A stretch of 45,177 nucleotides of DNA, from contig JABDCE010000018.1 of assembly GCA_013288285.1 (NCBI GenBank), positions 1-45,177 on the forward strand, given 5' to 3'. A model generated the notes under the pieces. That model had not been told where the DNA came from. It worked only from the letters and a program-made list of their open reading frames with translations, and searched no databases. Below are positions 33,627-42,836 of the stretch, piece after piece (position 1 is the first letter of the stretch; each line of letters opens with the position of its first letter). Origin of the DNA: Bacteroidota bacterium. Its GTDB lineage: Bacteria > Bacteroidota > Bacteroidia > Chitinophagales > Chitinophagaceae. Both the position numbers and the translations under genes were made by a program.

Positions 33627-36600
33627 TCATCGCTTGAGTACTATAGGACAAACGGTACTGTATACATCGGAATGAAGGCTCATAATGTACGATCCGTTAG
33701 CCAGTTGATATCCAAGCTGGATCTGCTGGTCTATGTCTCCATTGTGTGCCACTGTGGTATTTCTATACACGGTCTGTCCCAGCATGTCGGTTATCTGTAT
33801 GTTTACGGATACATCATACGGAGTGCCTGTCTGCCCCAGGACAGTAAATTCGTCCCCGGCGGGATTAGGGTACATTTTAGCCGTGCATGTTTTTGAAAGG
33901 AAGGGCGTATTTGAAAAATCGCATTGTACCACGTTTACCGTCCACGATGTGCTGTCAATGCCGCAGGGGACAATGGCGGAATAATAGATCGTATCAGTGC
34001 CTGGCGCCAGTCCGGTAATATTGCCCTGCCCGGTGATCCCCGCATGTGTGTTGCTGGACACCCAGTTGCCGCCTGCCGGGAATCCCTGTAAAATGATGGT
34101 GGAATCCAGGCATACCTCAGAGCCTGTGATAAAGGTTGGTGGGGTGGGCTTCGGGTTGATAACAAATGTTGTGTAGGCCATACATTCCGTGGACAATGCA
34201 TAAGTAAAAGTAGCTACACCGGCAGTTAGGCCCATTACAATGCCTCTGGCTGAATCAATAGATGCAACGGTATTATTGGTCGTATACCACTTGCCCCCTG
34301 CTGAGGCATCGCTTAATGTTGTTGTAGTATTGACGCAGATGTTGGCGGCTCCTGTTATTGTTGCTGGCAACGGGTCAACAGTAGCTGTCTGCATTGTCTT
34401 ACATCCTAGGTTTGTCGTAAACGTTATGGCGGCAGTACCCGCACCTATTCCGGTAAGCGCGCCTGAATTGGCATCGATCGCAGCTATGGTCGTATTGTTG
34501 CTGCTCCAGGTGCCATTGTTTTGGTCTGTTAAAACTATGGTTGATCCCAGGCACACGGTTGCGCTGTCAGAAAATGGTGCAGGCAAAGGATACACGAATA
34601 CGGTCACTCCCGATTTGCAGCCGGTGGGCAGCGTGTAAGTGATATGCGATGAGCCGGCCTTGACACCCGTCACCATACCGCTTGATACTCCTATCGTGGC
34701 GTATGCAATGCTGTCGCTCGTCCAGGCACCGCCCGTTGTGGTATCACTTAGATTGGTGACTAATCCCTGGCACACTTTAGTAATGCCAGAAATGGGTTGA
34801 GGTAAAGGGTTTACGGTGATCGTGTCACTTCCCAACATAGTATCCGCGCACGATGTGATATTGTCTACGGCTACTATAGTATATACGCCAAAAGTGACTT
34901 GCAAGCCATAATCTATTGCAGTGCCTGTACCCTTGTGTGGCGGGCCGGATAGAGAACCGTTATTGTATAGAACATAGTGGTCGCCAGTACCTGAGCCGGT
35001 CAGGCCAATGTGCACTCCAGTATCTCCGAAGCAATAGGAACCGCCGCCGGTTAGGCTGAAAACGTCAGGTAGTGGATTTACGGTTATTGTTTCGCTGATG
35101 CTGCAGCCGGTTGTTGTATTGGTGTAGTCAATGACAGGATTGCCTGCAGATATGCCGGATACAGTACCCGAGCTTGAGCCAATGCTGGCCTGCGCAGGGT
35201 TACTGCTGCTCCAGGTACCACCCACTGTAGTGTCGCTCAAAGCCAATAACGATCCCGCACAGACATTTAAGCCTCCCGTAATGGCTCCGGGCAATGAATT
35301 GATATACACTTGTTGCATGGCAGTGTCGGTATTGCAGATATTGGTCACGGCATACAGTACTGTGTCTATACCTCCTGACAGTCCTGTCAATATGCCTGCC
35401 GATATGCTGGCAGATGTATTGCTCACACTCCATACGCCACTACCTGTAGCGTCAGATACGGGTATACTGCTGCCTGCACATACGCTCGTTGCGCTGATAA
35501 TGGTGCCCGCTGATGCCAAAGGATTAACAGTGATGTTTTTTACTGCAGTCACTGTGCCGCACGTAGTGGAAACTATATAACTGATTGTCGTTGTCCCGGC
35601 ACTTATACCGGTAACAGTGCCACTCAAAACTGATGCAGACGTGCTGCTGCTGCTCCAAGCGCCCCCGGGCGATGCATCCGTCAGCATTATTGCCCTAACA
35701 GCACACACAGACGATGCGCCAAAGATCGTTGCTGCCGGCGATACCGGCCTTATCATAATGGTTGTTGTAGCCACAGCAGTTCCGCAACTGTTGGTGATAC
35801 TGTAACTGATAACACTCGTGCCTGATGAAATGCCGGTCACCAATCCAGCCAGCAGCGATACGTTAGCGTTACTGTTATTCCATGTACCGCCCGAAACTGT
35901 GTCTGTTAACGATATACTGGCGCCTGCGCAAACAGTATCCATTCCCCTGATCGTGTCTGCATACGGCAGTGGGTTCACCGTCACTGTTGCAGTGACTGTA
36001 TTGTTAGCAAGGTCGTAGACAATCGTGGCCGTACCCGCGGCAAGTCCCGTCACAATACCATTTGAGGAGCCGACTGTAGCTACTGTCATATTCAGGCTGG
36101 TCCATGTGCCCCCGGCGGTAGCATCGCTTAGTTTACTGGTGGTTCCTGTACATAAAATACGGCTCCCCCTTATGCGTGGCAATGATGAGGATTGCACCTC
36201 ACGGAGTCGGAAATTATTGTACGCACATAGATATACATTGCCGCTGGTATCTACTGCCAGGCCGGTAACAAAAGCAAGTGTCGCAGCTGTAGCTGGTCCG
36301 CCGTCCCCAGTGAATCCGTTATTGTTGTCGCCGGCCATTGTGTTGATAATGCCCAATGAGTTTACCTTGCGATATCCATTATTGCATGCTATATACAAAT
36401 TATTACTGGCGTCGACAGCGATGCCTAAAACACCGCCAAGCTCGGCATCGGTTGCCGGGCCTCCGTCTCCGCTGAAGCCACCGGTGGTGCCTCCGGCTAC
36501 TGTAGTAATGATCCCGGCTGCGGTTACTTTACGTATCCGGTTGTGGCCGCCATCTGCAATATATATATTGCCACTGTTGTCTGTTGCCACGCCATGCGGT

Positions 36601-38252
36601 ATCACCACAGATGCGTCGGTGGCCGGGCCGCCATCCCCCAGCAGACCAGATGCCCCTCCGCCCGCCACGGTAGTAATAATACCTGAAGTATTGATCATGC
36701 GTATCCGGCTATTGCTATGGTCGGCAATATATACATTCCCGATTTTGTCTACAGCCACGCCGGTAGGCTCGTCCAGTTGGGCATTTGTTGCAGGACCGCC
36801 ATCGCCTCCGTGGCCGGCGCCGACCAATGGTATGCCCGCTATAGTGCTGATGATACCTGATGCATCTACTTTTCTGATCCGGCAGCTATCCATCTCGGCT
36901 ATATACATGTTCCCATGCGCGTCAAGGGCTACCCCCTGCGGATATGCCAACTCTGCAGCAGTGGCTGGTCCGCCATCACCGCTATGTCCATGTACCGCAT
37001 TGCCCGCCACAACCGTTAAGATACCCGAACTGCTTAATTTACATACACGGTTATTGTCCGCGTCCACAAATATCACATTCCCGTTTGTGTCCACCGCTGC
37101 GCCTGTTGGGTTTGCAGCATTCATCAACGCAGTACGCCCGCTGGACAGACCGCCGGCCACAGTGCTTATTGTTCCTGATGTTTTGTTTACCTTTCGTATC
37201 CGGTTATTGTGCGTATCGGCAATGTAGAGATTTCCGGCGCCGTCCATACCCATGCCGTCAGGTTGGCTCAGCGTTCCAGCCGTAGCCGGGCCGCCATCAC
37301 CAGTACAACCCTCATTGCCATTGCCGGCTATTGTATTGATAACCCCGGCTACTATTTCGCGGATCACATTGTTGCTGTCGTCGCTGATAAAGACGTTTTC
37401 TGCGCTGTCCACACGTACTGAAAAAGGGTGGTTGAGCGCCGCTGCAGTTCCTGGTCCTCCATCCCCACTGTAACCTGGTAACCCTTTTCCCGCTATTGTA
37501 CTAATAATACCCAGAGTATTTACCTTGCGCACACGTGAGTTGTAGTTGTCTGCTATGTAGATATTTCCTGCCGTATCTACAGCCACTCCGCTCGGGTAGT
37601 TTAGCCATGCTGTGGTAGCTGGCCCATTATCTCCGCGATAATTTGGTGTGCCGTTGCCCGCCACTGTACTTATTATCCCTGCTGTATTTACTTTTCTGAT
37701 CACATTGTTATACATATCGGCTATGTATACATTGCCATTTTTGTCTACAGCAATATCCGCCGGGTAGTCAAGGCGGGCAGCCGTTGCGGGGTGCCCATCA
37801 AAGAAATAGCCCGCTAAGCCATTGCCGGCAAAGGTGCTTATAATTCCTGCGGGGGTTACCATGCGTATAGTGTTATTGCTTTGGTCGGCTATATATATAT
37901 TACCGTTGGTGGGGTCTGCTGCCACGCCTATAGGCCAGTTCAGCTTGGCTTTGGTCGCCGGTCCTCCGTCGCCTGCATAGCCTCCTGTATCCTGCCCGGC
38001 AAAAGTGGTGATAACACCACCGGGGGTCACCTTACGTATCCGCGAGTTGTAAAAATCTGCTATGTACATATTGCCAATTGCATCTACAGCCACGCCGAAT
38101 GGGCTGTATAACTGGGCCGTGGTAGCCGCCGATCCATCGCCGCTGAAAGTAATGTAACCGTTTCCCGCCACTGTTGTTATTATCTGCGAATAGGCAGAAG
38201 GGTTGCATGCCAGCCATAACAATAACAGAAGGGTAGATAGCCGTATTTTCAT
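33627..38252 (-). CDS. giant secreted NHL-repeat/Ig-like protein with T9SS sorting domain
   Basis: 1541 residues with a signal peptide (MKIRLSTLLLLLWLACNPSAYS). About 23-697 holds twelve NHL-type repeats of 51-59 residues (I-I-S-T-V-A-G ... G-D-G-G-P-A-T-A-A ... G-N-I-Y-I-A-D), enough for two six-bladed propellers. About 700-1440 has nine Ig-like Big-type modules (L-S-D-x-x-x-G-G-x-W-x-S-x-N ... G-x-V-x-G-I-x-A-G-T) and one odd module in their middle (SLTGGGSYCFGDTGVHIGLT, about 1090-1160). The last 80 residues are the T9SS sorting domain (AKMYPNPAGDEFTVLG ... VLKR). It is a cell-surface protein, probably adhesive. It is an enlarged paralogue of the protein at 3364-4938. Confidence 0.92.
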   Translation of the reverse strand: MKIRLSTLLLLLWLACNPSAYSQIITTVAGNGYITFSGDGSAATTAQLYSPFGVAVDAIGNMYIADFYNSRIRKVTPGGVITTFAGQDTGGYAGDGGPATKAKLNWPIGVAADPTNGNIYIADQSNNTIRMVTPAGIISTFAGNGLAGYFFDGHPATAARLDYPADIAVDKNGNVYIADMYNNVIRKVNTAGIISTVAGNGTPNYRGDNGPATTAWLNYPSGVAVDTAGNIYIADNYNSRVRKVNTLGIISTIAGKGLPGYSGDGGPGTAAALNHPFSVRVDSAENVFISDDSNNVIREIVAGVINTIAGNGNEGCTGDGGPATAGTLSQPDGMGMDGAGNLYIADTHNNRIRKVNKTSGTISTVAGGLSSGRTALMNAANPTGAAVDTNGNVIFVDADNNRVCKLSSSGILTVVAGNAVHGHSGDGGPATAAELAYPQGVALDAHGNMYIAEMDSCRIRKVDASGIISTIAGIPLVGAGHGGDGGPATNAQLDEPTGVAVDKIGNVYIADHSNSRIRMINTSGIITTVAGGGASGLLGDGGPATDASVVIPHGVATDNSGNIYIADGGHNRIRKVTAAGIITTVAGGTTGGFSGDGGPATDAELGGVLGIAVDASNNLYIACNNGYRKVNSLGIINTMAGDNNNGFTGDGGPATAATLAFVTGLAVDTSGNVYLCAYNNFRLREVQSSSLPRIRGSRILCTGTTSKLSDATAGGTWTSLNMTVATVGSSNGIVTGLAAGTATIVYDLANNTVTATVTVNPLPYADTIRGMDTVCAGASISLTDTVSGGTWNNSNANVSLLAGLVTGISSGTSVISYSITNSCGTAVATTTIMIRPVSPAATIFGASSVCAVRAIMLTDASPGGAWSSSSTSASVLSGTVTGISAGTTTISYIVSTTCGTVTAVKNITVNPLASAGTIISATSVCAGSSIPVSDATGSGVWSVSNTSASISAGILTGLSGGIDTVLYAVTNICNTDTAMQQVYINSLPGAITGGLNVCAGSLLALSDTTVGGTWSSSNPAQASIGSSSGTVSGISAGNPVIDYTNTTTGCSISETITVNPLPDVFSLTGGGSYCFGDTGVHIGLTGSGTGDHYVLYNNGSLSGPPHKGTGTAIDYGLQVTFGVYTIVAVDNITSCADTMLGSDTITVNPLPQPISGITKVCQGLVTNLSDTTTGGAWTSDSIAYATIGVSSGMVTGVKAGSSHITYTLPTGCKSGVTVFVYPLPAPFSDSATVCLGSTIVLTDQNNGTWSSNNTTIAAIDANSGALTGIGAGTAAITFTTNLGCKTMQTATVDPLPATITGAANICVNTTTTLSDASAGGKWYTTNNTVASIDSARGIVMGLTAGVATFTYALSTECMAYTTFVINPKPTPPTFITGSEVCLDSTIILQGFPAGGNWVSSNTHAGITGQGNITGLAPGTDTIYYSAIVPCGIDSTSWTVNVVQCDFSNTPFLSKTCTAKMYPNPAGDEFTVLGQTGTPYDVSVNIQITDMLGQTVYRNTTVAHNGDIDQQIQLGYQLANGSYIMSLHSDVYSTVCPIVLKR

Positions 38253-38284
38253 AAAATAAACATCGTTAAATCAGTAAACACCTT

Positions 38285-38298
38285 GGGCCCGGCGGCCC
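38285..38298. other. GC-rich hairpin between CBM9-like and NHL genes
   Basis: GGGCC-CGGC-GGCCC forms a 5-bp GC stem. No T-run follows on either strand, so termination is uncertain. The rest of the 135-base gap 38253-38387 holds a 10-bp palindrome CTGCATGCAG (38347-38356). Confidence 0.3.
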
Positions 38299-38387
38299 TA
38301 CATTACAATTATACTGAATTTTATCGAAAATGCCGGAAAAAATGTGCTGCATGCAGGCATACGTTGTATCATTTCGTGCAAAGGAAA

Positions 38388-39269
38388 TCATTGTTCCGGA
38401 GCATAGGCAAGCGTCACAATCCGCCATAATAAGTTATCCTCTCCAGCTCGGTGTCGGTCCAGCGCGGCTGTGTTGTCGTTGGCGTCTATCACGGGCCCAT
38501 CGCTGCCACTGGCTTCCTTACTATGGCCACCTTTGCCGCGCGCACTGCCGCTGTTGGTTTCTGCTGCGCGTCCGCTGTCTGTTTTCACTACAGGCATAGC
38601 GTTTTTAGGTTCGGGAGCAGTCATCATTCTGGCGAAATCGTCATTGTTTAAACCAAAGAAAGCGAAGCAAATGCTGATTGTCCACCCACGGCCTATATGC
38701 GATTTTGCATTCGTTCCGTAGATGCTGCTAAATGGAATAGCTATCTCCCACACTACTTCATTGTAGTCATTGAGAATTGCAGCAGCAGATACACCCGGTC
38801 TGTTTTTTACCGTAGTGTAGGTGCTATCACATTTGGTGCCTTTCAATTCTATTTGTCTGATTTTTATTCTTTGTTCCTGGTTGTTGTTTGTGTCCTGCTT
38901 GTAGTCTTGTACAGCAAAACCAAATGTAGTATGGAAATTTCTTTCCCCGTTAGTGTCTACGACCAATGTCATCCCATTAGCCCGAAATTTCATTTTCGTT
39001 GCTTCATCGCTCGTTTTCACTGTCAGGTACAGTGTTTGCGAATCATTGGCAAAGGCATATTGTATCCTGGTGTCTATGTCTTCTCTGTAAGGGTAGGGTT
39101 GGGGCCACTCATTGTTGTTGCCATCTATTACGATCGGTTTACTCACCCACCTGCTCGTTCTCTTTACCGCCATGCTTGTCATTGGTAGCCCGGCAAACAG
39201 TATTAAGCAGATGTATTTTGCTGCAAAAGACCACCATCGTTCATTACAGGAAGGGCCGGGAAGAAACAT
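38388..39269 (-). CDS. exported CBM9-like domain protein
   Basis: 293 residues with a possible signal anchor (about 17-35, ICLILFAGLPMTSMAV). PIVIDGNNNEWPQPYPYRED, YAFANDSQTLYLTVKT and MTLVVDTNGE are typical of family 9 carbohydrate-binding/DOMON-like modules, and VWEIAIPFSSI closes the fold. The last 70 residues are low-complexity (Ser/Gly/Asn/Lys), then an amphipathic end. It may bind sugars or haem-like ligands; neither can be told here. It is transcribed away from the gene at 39473. Confidence 0.75.
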   Translation of the reverse strand: MFLPGPSCNERWWSFAAKYICLILFAGLPMTSMAVKRTSRWVSKPIVIDGNNNEWPQPYPYREDIDTRIQYAFANDSQTLYLTVKTSDEATKMKFRANGMTLVVDTNGERNFHTTFGFAVQDYKQDTNNNQEQRIKIRQIELKGTKCDSTYTTVKNRPGVSAAAILNDYNEVVWEIAIPFSSIYGTNAKSHIGRGWTISICFAFFGLNNDDFARMMTAPEPKNAMPVVKTDSGRAAETNSGSARGKGGHSKEASGSDGPVIDANDNTAALDRHRAGEDNLLWRIVTLAYAPEQ

Positions 39270-39449
39270 CAGCGCATATTTATTACTAAGGTACTGCTAT
39301 ATAGTGCATCATAGTGTCGCGAAGCCTCCATTTTTTGTCTGGAAGTAGTAAATTAAGTATCCTTTCACAATGTATGCGGCAGACAATAGCTGTTGCAATT
39401 CAATCCGTCCGTTCTCTAAAAATAGTATCCCCATGCAATGTTTTCGGCA

Positions 39450-39457
39450 TATATTTG
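39450..39457 (+). promoter_or_regulatory. -7 promoter element (TATATTTG) for the gene at 39473
   Basis: A full match to TAnnTTTG 15 bases before the ATG, so the untranslated leader would be very short. No clear -33 box. Confidence 0.45.
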
Positions 39458-39472
39458 TTAAAACACGCCTTT

Positions 39473-39787
39473 ATGAAAACAGTAAGAGTTACATATACCG
39501 CCAGGCAGGAATATGCCGGTCAGAACCAGCAGAATATTCAGAAGGTCATGAGCGATCTGCAGCAGCTAAACCACCCAGGGCTTTTATATCATTGTTGTGT
39601 AAACGCAGATGGTAAGACGTTTGTTCACACAGCCTTTTTTAAGTCTGAGCAAGATGAGCGGGTGTTGCTTGATCTGCCTTCTTTCAAAAGCTTTCAGCAA
39701 CAGCTGATGGCAAGTGGGCCGGAAGTGCCGCCTAAGCAGGAGTTGCCGGCTTTTGTAGGATCATCACACAATATGTTTAACGCATAA
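39473..39787 (+). CDS. small conserved-looking cytoplasmic protein, unknown
   Basis: 104 residues from the ATG at 39473 (MKTVRVTYTARQEYAGQNQQ); the longer open frame upstream is not coding. The alternating pattern RVTYTA ... HCCVNADGKTFVHTAFFKS ... LPSFKSFQQQL resembles a small dimeric alpha-beta barrel (ABM/EthD-like), but I cannot name a family. It is followed 12 bases later by another small conserved gene, so they are one unit. Confidence 0.75.
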   Translation: MKTVRVTYTARQEYAGQNQQNIQKVMSDLQQLNHPGLLYHCCVNADGKTFVHTAFFKSEQDERVLLDLPSFKSFQQQLMASGPEVPPKQELPAFVGSSHNMFNA

Positions 39788-39799
39788 ACACTGCATCAA

Positions 39800-40207
39800 A
39801 TGAAATACACGATCGGTACCAAAGACAAGCCAATGGCTTTAAAAACACCACCGCTCACATCTGATTACACCATGCATGCAGATGAAAAGGACGGTAAGGA
39901 AATTTTAGTGTGTACTGTCGGAAAGACCGTTTTGCACTACGACTACCGTTGCCTGGCAGACTTCCATGCCATGCTGAAGAAACATGGCGACTGGATGGAA
40001 CTGGGCAGTGCAGATGAGCAGAAACCCGCAAAGGAAGGCACCGTTGAAGCATGGGGCCGGTCAGAGAAGAATCCGGTTGGTGGGTGGTATGGTCTTAAAA
40101 AAGGGCTTCGAGGTCGCTTTGGTATGTACGTTCCGCCATTGATGGAAGCGCTGGGCCTGGCAGAAGTTACCCATGATCCCAAGGGAAATAAAATGAAGGC
40201 TAAGTAG
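39800..40207 (+). CDS. small conserved cytoplasmic protein (I believe DUF6855)
   Basis: 135 residues. KYTIGTKDKPMALKTPP, DEKDGKEILVCTVGKTVLHYDYR, GDWMELGSADEQKPAKEGTVE and NPVGGWYGLKKGLRGRFGMY are strikingly conserved-looking blocks that I recall from many Chitinophagaceae proteins; the family label is from memory. No signal peptide and no catalytic motif. Its last codons and stop lie inside the 16-bp hairpin at 40195-40233. Confidence 0.85.
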   Translation: MKYTIGTKDKPMALKTPPLTSDYTMHADEKDGKEILVCTVGKTVLHYDYRCLADFHAMLKKHGDWMELGSADEQKPAKEGTVEAWGRSEKNPVGGWYGLKKGLRGRFGMYVPPLMEALGLAEVTHDPKGNKMKAK

Positions 40208-40233
40208 AAGTCATCAACTTCTACTTAGCCTTC
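40195..40233. terminator. perfect 16-bp hairpin overlapping the stop codon, probably a bidirectional terminator
   Basis: GAAGGCTAAGTAGAAG (40195-40210) and its exact reverse complement (40218-40233) enclose the loop TCATCAA. The hairpin includes the last codons and the TAG of the gene at 39800 and lies 26 bases from the end of the convergent lipase gene. There is no T-run, so its mechanism is not the textbook one. Confidence 0.6.
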
Positions 40234-40258
40234 AGAAATGGTTGTGCCATTATATTCT

Positions 40259-41272
40259 TTAGCAGCCTGAAGAAAAGAACGGGCTGGCCATATTCAGCAC
40301 ACGCTGTACTGCCGCCTGAAAATCCGCTACCTGGAAATGATCGGCATAAGCGCAGATATGGTTGCAAAGCAGTGCGTCACCAAATGTAGTGGCGCCTGAG
40401 CAATTTGTCAGCGTGAAGCCCGCAGTAGCAGGCAATAGCTGCGTGTAATTCTTGTTGATCGTTAAGAGCTTTATCAGGTCTATAGCGCCTCTTACGGAAA
40501 TGGGTGTCTTTACATGCGGTTCAAAGATGGCTTTTATTTCCGTCAGCATATCATGCTCAAAAGCATGCGGCACCACATCGTGTGCGTTCCACACTCTGTT
40601 TGTGGTAGCCCCAAGCCTTTGCCCGTAATAGTCTGAGAAGGCCTGGTCGCCAGGTGTTGCGCCGGCGGCTGGCGCGCACGAGATGGTCACCGCCCGACCG
40701 TTTGCCCATTGGCTCACGGTATCATTCAGGTACAGTGCGTATGCCGGTGCCAGAGCTCCGCCCAGGCTATGGCCGGTCACTATCACATTGGTTGCAGCTT
40801 GGTTTTGCAGATAGTCACGCGCATGTACGTGTATGCTGTTAGTAGTAACGGCCATACCTATCAGTGCGTTCAATCCTATAGAAGTGCCAAGAGAGGTCAT
40901 CGGGTTCGGCGAAAGATCAAAGCCGCCATAGGGCCAGTCCACTTTTGTAGATACCAGGAAGTCTTCCAGCAGCCAGTCCAGCACGCATTTCGAATCAGTG
41001 CCGGCTATGGCCACTACATATTGGTCGCTGTCGCTGTTATGGGCTATAAACATCGTGTTCAGCGCCTTACCTTCAGCGGCTACTACCTGCGGTCCCCACA
41101 CGCAGCTCCAGTTTCCTATAAGCCCGTTCACTCCGGGGTCACTGAGTATATTGTTGATGGCGGCACTGGTTTGCGAGGCAATCACCTCTGCTGTGCCCTG
41201 GTATTCGTTACCTAAATTAGAAATAGCATTCAGGCAAAAGACCTGTTGGTCGCTGGTGTACGTTGCTGGCAT
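40259..41272 (-). CDS. class 3 lipase family protein
   Basis: 337 residues. VIVTGHSLGGALAPAYAL holds the nucleophile S169 (G-H-S-L-G). NAHDVVPHAF carries the likely acid Asp, and a His near CNHICAYADHFQV may complete the triad. VVAIAGTDSKCVLDWLLEDF has the oxyanion side found in Lipase_3 (R/T-G-T). No clear signal peptide is present, so it is cytoplasmic or exported by another route. It probably hydrolyses acyl esters. It is driven by the promoter at 41302-41330. Confidence 0.9.
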   Translation of the reverse strand: MPATYTSDQQVFCLNAISNLGNEYQGTAEVIASQTSAAINNILSDPGVNGLIGNWSCVWGPQVVAAEGKALNTMFIAHNSDSDQYVVAIAGTDSKCVLDWLLEDFLVSTKVDWPYGGFDLSPNPMTSLGTSIGLNALIGMAVTTNSIHVHARDYLQNQAATNVIVTGHSLGGALAPAYALYLNDTVSQWANGRAVTISCAPAAGATPGDQAFSDYYGQRLGATTNRVWNAHDVVPHAFEHDMLTEIKAIFEPHVKTPISVRGAIDLIKLLTINKNYTQLLPATAGFTLTNCSGATTFGDALLCNHICAYADHFQVADFQAAVQRVLNMASPFFSSGC

Positions 41273-41301
41273 AAGTTGTTTTTATGTGTGATGAATTTCA
41301 T

Positions 41302-41330
41302 CAAACATAGATAATGGGTCGCAGAAACAA
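41302..41330 (-). promoter_or_regulatory. promoter of the lipase gene
   Basis: On the minus strand TTG (41330-41328), 18 bases, TATGTTTG (41309-41302), ending 29 bases before the ATG at 41272. Confidence 0.55.
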
Positions 41331-41365
41331 GAATTTATTAGATGAAGATATTGTGTGTTAACGTT

Positions 41366-42781
41366 TCATTTAGATGCGTAGTTCTCCTGTACTTTCTCCA
41401 CCACTTTTCTGAATGCTGCATCATCCTTTATACCACCGAATACCGGGTTGTCGGTCAGTTGTCCCACCTCGCTATATCCCAGTGTGGCCGCTTCATTGAG
41501 CGATGCAATTGCGTGCATTTGGTTCCCTGTTTTTACATAATAGATAGCCGACAGATAGCCACAGTCGGGGTTCTCAGGGTCAGCCAACTTAAATATTTTC
41601 AGGAACGTTGCCGCGTGCGCCATATCATCTGTTTTCAGTGCATGGTCAGAATACATGTACCCCACCAGTCCCAGGTAATTCAGCAGTCGTTGGTTCATCT
41701 GCGATTCCTGCCTGTTGCCCCCTTTATGGATGTTTTTGTTCAGCTCGGCTATTTTTGTTGTCCACCATGTTTCATCCTGTTCTGCAAATTGGTTTTGCAG
41801 TTCCTGCTGAGTATGTAGTTCTACTTCCTGTAGTTGTTGTTGCAGGCTCTTCGCGTCCTTAAATGCCGGGCTTGCTTCAAGTTCGGTGTATTGTTTTTTA
41901 TAGGTGGTTACATCTGTCAGTCCGTCCAGTATCCGTGCGCTTCCTGTTTGTAGTTCATCTTCTTTTATCAGGTCTTTTTCGGTAGCCGCTGCTGCAATTC
42001 GCTTGTCCAGGTCGATCTTCAATGCGTTTATCAGTGTATCGTTCTTCGTTCGTGAGTGTTGTTTTATCTCATTAGTCTGCATCCACAATAGCGCAGTCTC
42101 AAAATCCGTAGCAGAGGCCCAGCCGTGTATATTCGCTGTTGTTAGTAGCTGATGTGGAAAGTTGTTTTGTTCCAGTAGATTATCCAGTTGTGCCATCTCG
42201 GTCAGGTTAAAATCATACTCACCCACTATCCCGAAGTAGTCAAACTTGTTTTGAAAAGCGCCTTCCGTTGAGCGGAACCCGGCTGCGCAACCTATCACGC
42301 CCGCTATTCCACCATCCAGTATGGCAATAGAACTGGCCACCCGCGAGCCGCCGGAGAATCCAGCAGTGTAGATGCGTTTCGGGTCTATATTTATTCGTCC
42401 CTTTGTATCCTGCATCAGTGTGGTTACGCCATCATTGGTTACATCCCATGGCGTGCCGTTCTTCGACACATCAGACCCGATCAGCGCATAACCGTATTTT
42501 TCTGCCAGGTCTTTATACATTCTTACCGGCATGCTTCCCCGGGCGTGTGCGTCAAAAAAATAGATACAAGGAAACGCCTTACTGGTTGAATAGTAGGAGG
42601 GCAGGTATAGGGCGTAGCGCTGGCTTTGGTCTGTCTTGCAGACTATACTGTCCGTTACCTTGCCTTTTGGCAGCGAAGGGTCATAGTTGGGTGCTGAAGG
42701 TTGGTTGCTACCGTCAGTGGTGCTTCTGTCCGTGCCACTGCTACACGAGCAACAGGCTACAGCTATTGCTGTAAATAACAA
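41366..42781 (-). CDS. esterase-like lipoprotein with helical C-terminal domain; start codon probably ATG mutated to ATA
   Basis: 471 residues from the TTG at 42781. Residues 55-250 are an alpha/beta-hydrolase domain (YALYLPSYYSTSKAFPCIYF, IYTAGFSGGSRVAS with S143 as nucleophile), like feruloyl-esterase/PHB-depolymerase-type proteins. Residues 255-470 are helical, with TPR-like segments near the end. TTG gives a signal peptide without positive charges. Extending the frame gives codons ATA-AAG-ACG-AAA-AAG from 42805, that is (M)KTKKIFSLLFTAIAVACCSC, a perfect lipoprotein signal whose first codon is ATA. No ATG exists between the promoter and this frame, so the true start is likely 42805 with a non-standard codon. 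Confidence 0.75.
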   Translation of the reverse strand: MLFTAIAVACCSCSSGTDRSTTDGSNQPSAPNYDPSLPKGKVTDSIVCKTDQSQRYALYLPSYYSTSKAFPCIYFFDAHARGSMPVRMYKDLAEKYGYALIGSDVSKNGTPWDVTNDGVTTLMQDTKGRINIDPKRIYTAGFSGGSRVASSIAILDGGIAGVIGCAAGFRSTEGAFQNKFDYFGIVGEYDFNLTEMAQLDNLLEQNNFPHQLLTTANIHGWASATDFETALLWMQTNEIKQHSRTKNDTLINALKIDLDKRIAAAATEKDLIKEDELQTGSARILDGLTDVTTYKKQYTELEASPAFKDAKSLQQQLQEVELHTQQELQNQFAEQDETWWTTKIAELNKNIHKGGNRQESQMNQRLLNYLGLVGYMYSDHALKTDDMAHAATFLKIFKLADPENPDCGYLSAIYYVKTGNQMHAIASLNEAATLGYSEVGQLTDNPVFGGIKDDAAFRKVVEKVQENYASK

Positions 42782-42836
42782 GGAGAATATCTTTTTCGTC
42801 TTTATGATATTGGGTTGTTAAATAATAGTTGTTTTG

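Noticed and set aside
36025..37227. A 400-codon open frame on the + strand
   Set aside because: It lies fully antisense to the NHL repeats of the 1541-residue gene. Its repeated Pro/Ser-rich pattern is the mirror of the G-D-G-G-P-A-T repeats.
38347..38356. Palindrome CTGCATGCAG as a regulatory site
   Set aside because: It lies just upstream of the end of one gene and far from a promoter box. A single 10-bp palindrome is expected by chance.
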